Part shown: positions 35,087-43,138 of the stretch, piece by piece | Numbering within the stretch: the first letter of the stretch is position 1 | Layout of the letters: each line of letters opens with the position of its first letter | Source of the DNA: Burkholderia cepacia | GTDB taxonomy: Bacteria; Pseudomonadota; Gammaproteobacteria; Burkholderiales; Burkholderiaceae | Assembly (NCBI RefSeq): GCF_001718835.1 | Contig: NZ_CP013443.1 | Span: 1,426,001 to 1,490,000, forward strand | Direction of reading: 5' to 3' | DNA length: 64,000 nucleotides | The notes under the pieces: model-generated | Seen by the model: only the letters and a program-made list of their open reading frames with translations | The model's database searches: none | Told to the model about the DNA's origin: nothing | Program-made: the position numbers and the translations under genes

Positions 35087-36856
35087 ATGAGCGCACGCAC
35101 GGCACGTGAGGCCGACTTCATCACGCACGACGGCGAAACGCTGTTCTATCGTCACTGGCCCGCAACGGGCCCGCGCTGCCGCGGCGCCATCGTGCTGCTG
35201 CATCGCGGCCACGAACATTCGGCGCGCGTCGCGCATCTCGTCGACGAGCTCGACCTGCCGGATTTCGCGTTCTTCGCGTGGGATGCGCGCGGCCACGGCC
35301 GCTCGCCCGGCGCGCGCGGCTACAGCCCGAGCGCGGCCGCGTCGGTACGCGACCTGCAGACCTTCGTCGAACATATCCGCGACACGCACGGCATCGCGAT
35401 CGAGGACATGGCCGTGGTCGGCCAGAGCGTCGGCGCGGTGCTCGCGGCCACCTGGGTGCACGACTACGCGCCGCCGATCCGCGCGCTCGTCGTCGCGTCG
35501 CCGGCATTTCACATCAAGCTCTACGTGCCGTTCGCGCGGCCGGGCCTGCGGCTGATGCACAAGCTGCGCGGGCTGTTCTACGTGAACAGCTACGTGAAGC
35601 CGAAATTCCTCACGCACGATCCCGAGCGGATCGCGAGTTATGCGTCCGATCCGCTGATCACGCGGCCGATCGCGGTCAACATGCTGCTCGACCTGCACGA
35701 CACCGCGCAGCGGATCGTCGCCGATGCGGCCGCGATCACCGTGCCGACGCAGCTGCTGATCTCGGGCGCCGACTGGGTCGTGCATCGCGGCCCGCAGGAC
35801 CGCTTCTTCGAACGCCTCGGCGCCGCGCGCAAGGAGCGCATCGTGTTGCCGGGCTTCTATCACGACACGCTCGGCGAACGCGATCGCGCGCAGGCGCTTG
35901 CGCCGCTGCGCGCGTTCGTGCTGCGCGAATTCGATGCGCCGAGCCCGCGCGTGTCGCTCGCCGATGCCGACCGGCGCGGCGCGTTCCACGACGAATACGC
36001 GGCGCTCGGCCGCCCGCCCGCGAACGCGTTCGCGCGTGCGTACTGGGCGCTCACGCGGGCCGGCCTGAAGGCCGGCGGCGCGCTGTCGGACGGTATCGCG
36101 CTCGGGCTGCGGCTCGGTTTCGATTCGGGCTCGACGCTCGATTACGTGTACCGCAACCGCGCGCAGGGGCGGCTCGGCGTCGGCGCGCTGATCGACCGCA
36201 CGTATCTCGATTCGCCGGGCTGGGTCGGCATCCGCCAGCGCAAGGTGCATCTGCAGGAGCTGATCGGCGCGGCGATCGGCCGCCTGCGCGGCCACGGCAC
36301 GCCGGTGCGGATCGTCGACATCGCCGCCGGGCACGGGCGCTACGTGCTCGACGCGATCGCATCGGCCGCCGAGCGCGACGGCGCGGCGCCCGACGACATC
36401 ACGCTGCGCGACTACAGCCCGCCGAACGTCGAGGCCGGGCGCGTGCTGATCGCGCAGCGCGGCCTCGAGCCGATCGCGCGCTTCGAGCGCGGCGACGCAT
36501 TCGACGAGGCATCGCTCGCGGCACTCGAGCCGCGTCCGACGCTCGCGATCGTGTCGGGCCTCTATGAACTGTTCGGCGAGAACGCGCTGATCGAGCGTTC
36601 GCTGCGCGGGCTCGCGCAGGCCGTGCCGCCGGGCGGTTATCTCGTCTATACGGGGCAGCCGTGGCATCCGCAGCTCGAATTCATCGCGCGCGCGCTGAAC
36701 AATCACCGCGGCGAGGCGACCTGGGTGATGCGCCGCCGCTCGCAGGCCGAGATGGACGAACTCGTCGCGCGCGCGGGGTTCCGCAAGCTCGACCAGCGGA
36801 TCGACGAAATGGGCATCTTCACGGTCAGCCTCGCGCAGCGGGTCGACGCGTCATGA
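35087..36856 (+). CDS. ynbC: Two-domain alpha/beta hydrolase - SAM methyltransferase (YnbC-like)
   Basis: 589 residues. Residues about 10-290 are an alpha/beta hydrolase with lipase features: WDARGHGRSPG, nucleophile elbow VVGQSVGAV, the acid in ISGADWVVH and the catalytic His in LPGFYHDTLGE; residues 380-585 are a Rossmann methyltransferase with the SAM loop RIVDIAAGHGRYVLD and a downstream RDYSPPNVEAG. This fusion is that of E. coli YnbC. A lysophospholipase-like activity coupled to methylation of a lipid head group is inferred. ACGAGAGAAA precedes the ATG; the stop overlaps ynbD by four bases. Confidence 0.88.
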   Translation: MSARTAREADFITHDGETLFYRHWPATGPRCRGAIVLLHRGHEHSARVAHLVDELDLPDFAFFAWDARGHGRSPGARGYSPSAAASVRDLQTFVEHIRDTHGIAIEDMAVVGQSVGAVLAATWVHDYAPPIRALVVASPAFHIKLYVPFARPGLRLMHKLRGLFYVNSYVKPKFLTHDPERIASYASDPLITRPIAVNMLLDLHDTAQRIVADAAAITVPTQLLISGADWVVHRGPQDRFFERLGAARKERIVLPGFYHDTLGERDRAQALAPLRAFVLREFDAPSPRVSLADADRRGAFHDEYAALGRPPANAFARAYWALTRAGLKAGGALSDGIALGLRLGFDSGSTLDYVYRNRAQGRLGVGALIDRTYLDSPGWVGIRQRKVHLQELIGAAIGRLRGHGTPVRIVDIAAGHGRYVLDAIASAAERDGAAPDDITLRDYSPPNVEAGRVLIAQRGLEPIARFERGDAFDEASLAALEPRPTLAIVSGLYELFGENALIERSLRGLAQAVPPGGYLVYTGQPWHPQLEFIARALNNHRGEATWVMRRRSQAEMDELVARAGFRKLDQRIDEMGIFTVSLAQRVDAS

Positions 36857-38277
36857 GCGAATTCGGCGGCGACGACGCGCGCGGCCTGGCGGCGCAGGCG
36901 TCGGCGGCCGGCGCACGCGACGCGTCGTTCGCGCTGCGTCTCGGCTGGCTCGCGGTGATGGGCGCCGTGTTCTTCTCGACCTACGGCTTCGCGAACTGGC
37001 TCGCCGCGCGCCGCGCGGCCGTACCGACCTTCGCGTTCGGCTGGGAGCACGCGATCCCGTTCGTGCCGTGGACGATCGTGCCGTACTGGTCGATCGACCT
37101 GCTGTATGCGCTGTCGTTCTTGTTCTGGACGCGCCGCGCCGACCTGCTCGATCACGTGAAACGGCTGTTGACCGTGCAACTGGTATCGGTTGCGTGCTTC
37201 ATCGCGTGGCCGCTGCGCTTCGGGTTCGAGCGGCCCGACGCGGGCGGCGCGGCCGGTGCGCTGTTCACGCTGCTGATGGGGTTCGACAAGCCGTTCAACC
37301 AGGCGCCGTCGCTGCACATCGGGCTGCTCGTCGTGCTGTGGGCCGTTTATGCGAAGCACGTGCGCGGCACGCTCGCGCGTGTCGTGCTGCACCTGTGGTT
37401 CGCGGCGATCGGCGTGTCGGTGCTGACGACCTACCAGCATCACGCGATCGACGTGCCGACCGGCGTGGCCGTCGGCTGCCTCGCGCTGTTCCTGTTTCCG
37501 CTGCGCGATGCCGCAGGCCGGCTGCCGGGCGCCGATGCGGCGCCTTCCACGGCACCCTCGGCGGCGAGCCGCGCGCTCGCGCGTCGTTATGCGCTCGGCG
37601 CGGGCGCCGTCGCGCTGCTCGCGCTCGCCTGCATCGCGCGCGCGCCCGGCTGGGCGCTGGCGGCAGGGTGGGTCGCGCTCGCGCTCGCGTGTGTCGCGTG
37701 GATCTACCGGCGCGGCGCGCCCGGTGCGTTCCAGAAGGACGCCGACGGCCGGTTCCCGCCGTTCATGCAAGGGCTGCTCGCGCCGACGATCGCCGGCGCA
37801 TTCGTCAATTCCCGGCTGTGGACGTTCCGGCAGCCGGCGCCGGTGCGGATCGACGAACGCGTGTCGATCGGCCGCACGCCGACCACGCGCGAGCTGCGGC
37901 GGCACGGCTTTACCGGCGTCGTCGACCTGACGGCCGAAATGCCGCGCTGGGCCGCGACGGACGCGTCGTGCGCGTATGCGACGGTGCCGCAGCTCGACCT
38001 CGTCGCGCCGACGGCCGCGCAACTCGCGCAGGCCGTCGCGGCACTCGAACGCCTGCACGGGGAAGGGCGCGACGTGCTGGTCTGCTGTGCGCTCGGCTAC
38101 GGGCGCAGCGTGCTGTGCGCGGCCGCGTGGCTGGCAACGCGACGCGGGTTCGGCGATGCGCGCGACGCGCTGGCCGCGGTGCGCGCGGTGCGGCCGCATG
38201 CGGTGTGGTCGGACGACGGCGTGGCCGTGCTGCAGCACTGGATCGATCGCCGGGCAGCGGAGAAGGAGGGCGCATGA
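36853..38277 (+). CDS. ynbD: PAP2 - dual-specificity phosphatase fusion (YnbD-like)
   Basis: 474 residues. The N-terminal half has membrane helices and PAP2-like residues (KPFNQAPSLHIGLLVVLWAV, TTYQHHAIDVPTGVAVG), the His residues being those of the phosphatase core. The C-terminal 150 residues are a cysteine phosphatase: ISIGRTPT-type start (VSIGRTPTTRELRRHG) and the CX5R loop CCALGYGRS near residue 412. Both domains remove phosphate, fitting dephosphorylation of a phosphatidyl-phosphate intermediate such as PGP-like lipid (inference). Start overlaps the ynbC stop and its end overlaps the next gene. Confidence 0.88.
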   Translation: MSEFGGDDARGLAAQASAAGARDASFALRLGWLAVMGAVFFSTYGFANWLAARRAAVPTFAFGWEHAIPFVPWTIVPYWSIDLLYALSFLFWTRRADLLDHVKRLLTVQLVSVACFIAWPLRFGFERPDAGGAAGALFTLLMGFDKPFNQAPSLHIGLLVVLWAVYAKHVRGTLARVVLHLWFAAIGVSVLTTYQHHAIDVPTGVAVGCLALFLFPLRDAAGRLPGADAAPSTAPSAASRALARRYALGAGAVALLALACIARAPGWALAAGWVALALACVAWIYRRGAPGAFQKDADGRFPPFMQGLLAPTIAGAFVNSRLWTFRQPAPVRIDERVSIGRTPTTRELRRHGFTGVVDLTAEMPRWAATDASCAYATVPQLDLVAPTAAQLAQAVAALERLHGEGRDVLVCCALGYGRSVLCAAAWLATRRGFGDARDALAAVRAVRPHAVWSDDGVAVLQHWIDRRAAEKEGA

Positions 38278-38753
38278 TGCGCGACCCGTCCGCGCCATTC
38301 AGGATCGCCGCCGCGCGCGGCGCGCTCGATGCGGGCGCGTGGGCGGTCGCCGTTGCACTCGTGGCGGCCGGCGCGGGCTGGTGGATCGCGTCGGGCTGGA
38401 GCGCCGCACCGTTCGCGCAGGCGCTGCTCGCGACCGTCAGCACCGGGTCGGGGATCGCGGCGCTGTGGGTGGCGGTGCGGATCGAGATCGACCGCCGGCT
38501 GTTCGCCGCGCTGGCCGATGCAGTGTCGGCAGCGGCGGCGCCGGAGCCCGCCGGCGGCGATGCGCTGGCCGCCCTCGACCGCGCGCTCGCCGATCTCGGC
38601 TGGATCGACGCATCGAAGGCCGGCCGTGCGCTCGACGCACGCGTGCGCGGCGCGGTCGGGCTGTGCCGGACCGGCGTATGGATCGCGGTCGTCCAGTGGC
38701 TCGTCGTCGGGGCCGCGATCGCGGCGTCGGGGATCTGGCGCGTGCTGGCCTGA
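38274..38753 (+). CDS. Small membrane protein terminating the lipid operon
   Basis: 159 residues starting at the ATG that overlaps the ynbD stop (a second ATG follows at 38277). Two hydrophobic pairs are seen, about residues 22-70 (GAWAVAVALVAAGAGWWIAS, LLATVSTGSGIAALWVAVRI) and at the C-terminus (TGVWIAVVQWLVVGAAIAAS). The central part is a soluble Ala-rich helix. No family recognised; tight coupling indicates a role with the lipid enzymes, and E. coli ynbABCD has no obvious counterpart. Confidence 0.7.
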   Translation: MMRDPSAPFRIAAARGALDAGAWAVAVALVAAGAGWWIASGWSAAPFAQALLATVSTGSGIAALWVAVRIEIDRRLFAALADAVSAAAAPEPAGGDALAALDRALADLGWIDASKAGRALDARVRGAVGLCRTGVWIAVVQWLVVGAAIAASGIWRVLA

Positions 38754-38778
38754 CGGGCGCCGCCACGCAGTCAGCCCG

Positions 38779-39105
38779 TCACGCCGTCACATCATCGCGC
38801 TGCGCGCGATGCGGCCGCGACCGCTTCACCTCATACATCGCCCGGTCCGCATGCTCGATCAGCGCGGTCATGTCGGTGCCGTCGTCGGGCAGCAGCGCGA
38901 TCCCGACGCTGACGCCGAGCGCGAGCGGCCGGCCTTCGAACTCGAACGGCGCGCCGGCCGCCCGCGTGAGGCGCGGCATCAGGTCGGCCACGTATGCCAT
39001 CACGCTGCCGAGGTCGAGGCCGAGCTTCGCGATCTCGGTCTGGGCGGCAATGATGCGCAGCAGGGTTTCCGGGGGCGGGTTGGCGATGTCTGAGGATTGA
39101 TACAA
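38779..39105 (-). pseudogene. Collapsed GAF-GGDEF diguanylate cyclase gene
   Basis: The frame begins with a GAF-type N-terminus (TLLRIIAAQTEIAKLGLDLG, VMAYVADLMPRLTRAAGA) and passes directly into the last third of a GGDEF domain (PFEFEGRPLALGVSVGIALL, then HADRAMYEVKRSR). The rest of the GAF domain and the GGDEF half containing the GG(D/E)EF active site are missing, consistent with an in-frame internal deletion of several hundred bases. A TTG at 39105 may serve as start. It would be inactive as a cyclase. It is divergent from the cellulose operon. Confidence 0.8.
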
Positions 39106-39610
39106 GTTTGATTTTCCACGAAGAAAACGCGGCGGGCGGCTGCGGAATGCGGTAGCATACGCGCCGCTTGCGCGGAGGCGCGCGGCCTGCAACGGGTTCG
39201 CCGCCGCCGTCTCGCCTGCCGGACCAGGGCCCGCGCAAGACGTTCCGCGCCACCAGCGTCCGGCATTGTGCCGTTTGGCGACTTCAGCAGCAACGACGCA
39301 ATTCATACCTCTTATGCACGGCGTGCAGAATTTCTGACCGGAATCGGGGCTTTCATGCAGTGCATGTTCGAACTGGGGTAATTTTTAATCTATTTTTGAG
39401 ATAGTGTGACGAATCGGATCTGCGCGGGTGCCGGTGCCAGGCATGCGCGCAGCGGCGCGGGGGCGCTGTCGTGGTCAGCCACGCCGTTTCGATCACCACG
39501 ATCAGGACCTGGATTCAAGGGGAAGCATTGGGGATGTGCATTCGCCTGCCCGGCTGCGCCGCGTGCGTCGCTTTCGACACTGTCGACCATCACATGAAGC
39601 GGGGCCGCGC
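39106..39610 (+). promoter_or_regulatory. 505-base region upstream of the cellulose operon
   Basis: No gene is recognised between the collapsed GGDEF gene and bcsB. An AT-rich tract at about 39377-39405 (GGTAATTTTTAATCTATTTT) stands out and probably contains the bcs promoter, leaving a leader of about 200 bases. Frames in the leader are shadows. I did not find a specific operator for a c-di-GMP-dependent regulator. Confidence 0.4.
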
Positions 39611-41917
39611 ATGAAGCCGGCCGCGTCGCTGTTCGTCTCGATCGCGGCCGCGGCCGGCACGTTCTACGCGGCTTGCCTGCCGGCCGCCACGCCGACGGCG
39701 CCCGGCGCGGCCGGGGCCGGAGCCGTTCCGGCGCCGGTCACAGCCCAGGCGGCGGTTCCGACGGCCCCGGCGAGCGCGCCGTCCGCCGTCCGGGGCGCGA
39801 CCACCGTGCGCCTACCGTTCTCGTCGCTCGGAGCGTTCGATCCGCTGCGCCTGCGCGGCGCCGACGACGCGCGCACGATCAACGCGGGCGTGCGGCTCGA
39901 CCGCGTGGTCACCGGCGCGCGGCTGCGCCTGACCTATGCCTATTCGCCGTCGCTGGTGTTCCCGATGTCGCACCTGAAGGTGTCGGTGAACGGCGAGGTG
40001 ATCGCGACCGTTCCGTTCGACGCCGCGCAGGCGGGCCGTACGGTCACGCAGGACATCCCGATCGATCCGCGCTATTTCTCGGATTTCAACCAGATCGGCC
40101 TGCGCCTGATCGCGCACTACACGCTCGACCATTGCGAGGATCCGTCGAACTCGGCGCTGTGGGCCGACGTGAGCCCGAAGAGCGAGCTGATCCTCGACGA
40201 GTCGCCGGTGCGCCTGCCGAACGATCTCGCGCTGCTGCCCGCGCCGTTCTTCGACCGGCGCGACAACGGCCGCGTGCGGTTGCCGTTCGTGCTGCCGGCG
40301 TCGCCGGATTCGGCGACGCTGCGCAGCGCGGGCGTGCTCGCGTCGTGGTTCGGCGCGCTGGCCGACTACCGGCATGCGCGGTTCCCGGTGTCGTCCGGGC
40401 TGCCGACGGACGACCAGGCGGTGGTGATCGGCACGGCCGCGACGCTGCCGGCCGGCCTCGCGCTGCCGTCGATCAACGGCCCGCTGCTCGCGGTGGCCGA
40501 CAACCCGGCCGCGCCGGGGCGCAAGCTGCTCGTCGTCACGGGCCGCACGGCGGCCGAGGTCGACGATGCGGTCGCGACGCTCGTGCTGGGCCGGGCCGCG
40601 CTGTCGGGGCCGGCGGCGACGGTCGCGCACGTCGATCCCGGCGCGCCGCGCAAGCCGTACGACGCGCCGCGCTGGCTGCCCGTGAACCGGCCGATCGCGT
40701 TCCGCGAACTGGTGCCGGACCCGCGCGCGCTGGAAGTGCGCGGCACGACGCCCGACGCCATCCGCCTGAACCTGCGCGTGCCGGCCGACCTGCATTCGTG
40801 GAACGGCGCGGGCGTGCCGATCACGCTGCGTTACCGCTACACGGCGCCGACCGTGCAGGACAACTCGACGCTCGCCGTCGAGATCAACGAGCAGCTCGTG
40901 AAGTCGTACCGGCTCGGGCCGGCCCATGCCGAGGACGCGCACGGCCGCATGCAGCTGCCGCTGCTGTCGGTGCCCGAAGGGCGCGTGACGAGCGACGTCG
41001 ACATCCCGGCGTTCCGGGTCGGCAGCGGCAACCAGCTGCAGTTCCGCTTCACGCTCGACTCGCAGAAGACGGGCCTGTGCTCGAGCACGGCGACCGAGCC
41101 GCAGCGCGCGGCGATCGATCCCGATTCGACGATCGACTTCTCGCACTTCGTCCATTACGCGCAATTGCCGAACCTCGCGTTCTTCGCGAACAGCGGCTTC
41201 CCGTTCACGCGCTTCGCCGACCTGTCGCAGACGGCCGTCGTGATGCCCGACCGGCCGTCGCCGCAGGAGCTCGAGGCCTACCTGACGATGCTCGGCCACA
41301 TGGGCGAATGGACCGGGTTTCCGGCCCTGCGCGTGCAGGTCGCGCGGCCCGGCGACGTCGCCGCGCTGCGCGACAAGGACCTGCTCGTGATCGACGGCTC
41401 GCCCGCGTCGCCGCTGCTCGCGCACTGGCGCTCGGCGCTGCCGCTCGTGATCGGCGAGCAGGGCAGCGCGGGAGGCGCCGCGCGCATCGCGTTCTCGGTG
41501 AAGGAGCGCTGGCGCAACGGCGTCGGCCTGGCCGAAGGCGGCGCGCACATCGAGCAGACGGGCTCGCTCGCGGCGCTTGCCGGGTTCGAGCTGCCGGGCA
41601 GCCGGGGGCGCAGCGTGGTCGCGCTGGCGGCGACCGACCAGCCGCGCCTCGGCGATCTGCTCGATGTGTTCGAGAACGCCGGGCTCGTGTCGCAGCTGCA
41701 GGGCGACCTCGCGCTGGTGCGGCCGGGGCAGGTCGACAGCCTGCGCGTCGGCGAGCCTTACGTGGTCGGCTTCGTGCCGTGGTATGCGCGCGTGTGGACG
41801 CAGGCGGCGCGGCATCCGGTCGTGCTCGGCGCGGTCGGCGTGGTCGCGGGGCTGCTGCTCGCGCTCGGCGTGTTCAGCGTGCTGCAGAGAATCGCCGCGC
41901 GTCGACGGGGGATGTAA
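39611..41917 (+). CDS. bcsB: Cellulose synthase periplasmic subunit BcsB
   Basis: 768 residues: signal peptide, two alternating carbohydrate-binding and flavodoxin-like domains, and a C-terminal membrane anchor (PVVLGAVGVVAGLLLALGVF). Family segments include FVFPMSHLKVSVNGE-type PMSHLKVSVNGEVIATVPF and ALWADVSPKSELILD. BcsB guides the glucan through the periplasm and its C-terminal helices complete the BcsA synthase in the inner membrane. First gene of the operon, 3 bases before bcsZ; upstream in-frame codons from 39428 are chance. Confidence 0.93.
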   Translation: MKPAASLFVSIAAAAGTFYAACLPAATPTAPGAAGAGAVPAPVTAQAAVPTAPASAPSAVRGATTVRLPFSSLGAFDPLRLRGADDARTINAGVRLDRVVTGARLRLTYAYSPSLVFPMSHLKVSVNGEVIATVPFDAAQAGRTVTQDIPIDPRYFSDFNQIGLRLIAHYTLDHCEDPSNSALWADVSPKSELILDESPVRLPNDLALLPAPFFDRRDNGRVRLPFVLPASPDSATLRSAGVLASWFGALADYRHARFPVSSGLPTDDQAVVIGTAATLPAGLALPSINGPLLAVADNPAAPGRKLLVVTGRTAAEVDDAVATLVLGRAALSGPAATVAHVDPGAPRKPYDAPRWLPVNRPIAFRELVPDPRALEVRGTTPDAIRLNLRVPADLHSWNGAGVPITLRYRYTAPTVQDNSTLAVEINEQLVKSYRLGPAHAEDAHGRMQLPLLSVPEGRVTSDVDIPAFRVGSGNQLQFRFTLDSQKTGLCSSTATEPQRAAIDPDSTIDFSHFVHYAQLPNLAFFANSGFPFTRFADLSQTAVVMPDRPSPQELEAYLTMLGHMGEWTGFPALRVQVARPGDVAALRDKDLLVIDGSPASPLLAHWRSALPLVIGEQGSAGGAARIAFSVKERWRNGVGLAEGGAHIEQTGSLAALAGFELPGSRGRSVVALAATDQPRLGDLLDVFENAGLVSQLQGDLALVRPGQVDSLRVGEPYVVGFVPWYARVWTQAARHPVVLGAVGVVAGLLLALGVFSVLQRIAARRRGM

Positions 41918-41920
41918 CGG

Positions 41921-43138
41921 ATGGCGCAGGCAACGGCAAGGCGGCGGGCGAGCCGGACGGCGTGGCGCGCCGGCGCGGCGCTGGCGCTGGCGGTGTCGAC
42001 GGCCGGCATGGCCGCGAGCGCGCCGGCCGCGGGCAAGGACGCAGCCGGCGCGGCCGATGGCGCATGCGCGGCCGCGTGGCCGCGCTGGGACGCGTTCAAG
42101 CGCGATTTCATCTCGGCCGACGGCCGCGTGATCGACGTCGGCTCGGCCGATTCACGCACGGTGTCGGAGGGGCAGGCGTATGGACTCTTCTTCGCGCTGG
42201 TCGCGAACGACCGGCGCATGTTCGACACGATCCTCGCATGGACCGAGAACAACCTCGCGCAGGGCGACCTGAGCGCGCACCTGCCGGCGTGGCTGTGGGG
42301 CCGTGCGCCCGACGGCGCGTGGCGCGTGCTCGACGCGAATGCGGCGTCGGACGCCGACCTGTGGATCGCGTATGCACTCGTCGAGGCCGGGCGGCTGTGG
42401 CACGAGCGCAGCTACACGGCGCGCGGCGCGCTGCTCGCGAAGCGCGTGCTCGACGACGAGACCGCGACCGTGCCGGGCCTCGGCCTCACGCTGCTGCCGG
42501 GGCCGACTGGGTTCAAGCTGGCCGACGGCCAGTGGCGCGTGAACCCGAGCTATTCGCCGCCGCAGGTGATCCGCGCGCTCGGCGCGCGCCTGCCCGACGA
42601 CCGGCGCTGGGCCGCGCTCGCCGCCAGCACCGGCCGCGTGCTGCTCGACACGGCGCCGAAAGGCTTTTCGCCCGACTGGGCGCTGTTCCGCACGGGCTCG
42701 GGCTTCGCGCCCGATCCGGCCACGCAAGCGCAGAGCGCGTACAACGCGATCCGCGTGTATCTGTGGGCCGGCATGCTCGACCGCGCCGATCCGCTCGCCG
42801 CGCCGCTGCTCGCACGCTTTGCGCCGTTCGCCGACGCCATCGCCGCGCGTGGCGCACCGCCCGAGAAGGTCGATACGACGACGGGCGTCGCGGGGCCGAA
42901 CGATGGCAACGGCGGGTTTTCGGCGGCCGCCGTGCCGTTCCTCGACGCGCGCGGCCAGCGTGCGCTCGCCGATGCGCAGGCGGCGCGTGTCGATACGCTC
43001 GCGCGCCAGTCGGCGCCCGGCTACTACACGAGCGTGCTGACGCTGTTCGGGCTCGGCTGGCGCGACGGACGCTACCGGTTCGGCGCGGACGGCACGCTGG
43101 ACGTGCGCTGGGGGGATCGCCGATGCGCCGCCCGCTGA
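41921..43138 (+). CDS. bcsZ: Periplasmic endoglucanase BcsZ (GH8)
   Basis: 405 residues with a signal peptide. GH8 signatures: general acid Glu in TVSEGQAYGLFFALV (about residue 78) and the Asp of DANAASDADLWIAYAL, followed by WRVNPSYSPPQVIRALG. It trims or edits cellulose chains in the periplasm and is required for proper export. Its 3' end overlaps bcsC by 16 bases. Length slightly above the E. coli enzyme (368) because of Ala-rich signal and linker regions. Confidence 0.93.
   Translation: MAQATARRRASRTAWRAGAALALAVSTAGMAASAPAAGKDAAGAADGACAAAWPRWDAFKRDFISADGRVIDVGSADSRTVSEGQAYGLFFALVANDRRMFDTILAWTENNLAQGDLSAHLPAWLWGRAPDGAWRVLDANAASDADLWIAYALVEAGRLWHERSYTARGALLAKRVLDDETATVPGLGLTLLPGPTGFKLADGQWRVNPSYSPPQVIRALGARLPDDRRWAALAASTGRVLLDTAPKGFSPDWALFRTGSGFAPDPATQAQSAYNAIRVYLWAGMLDRADPLAAPLLARFAPFADAIAARGAPPEKVDTTTGVAGPNDGNGGFSAAAVPFLDARGQRALADAQAARVDTLARQSAPGYYTSVLTLFGLGWRDGRYRFGADGTLDVRWGDRRCAAR

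Noticed and set aside
39673..43122. A 1150-codon open frame ahead of bcsC in the same frame
   Set aside because: It is Arg/Ala/Gly-rich and overlaps bcsB and bcsZ completely; high GC removes stop codons from this frame. BcsC's signal peptide begins at 43123.
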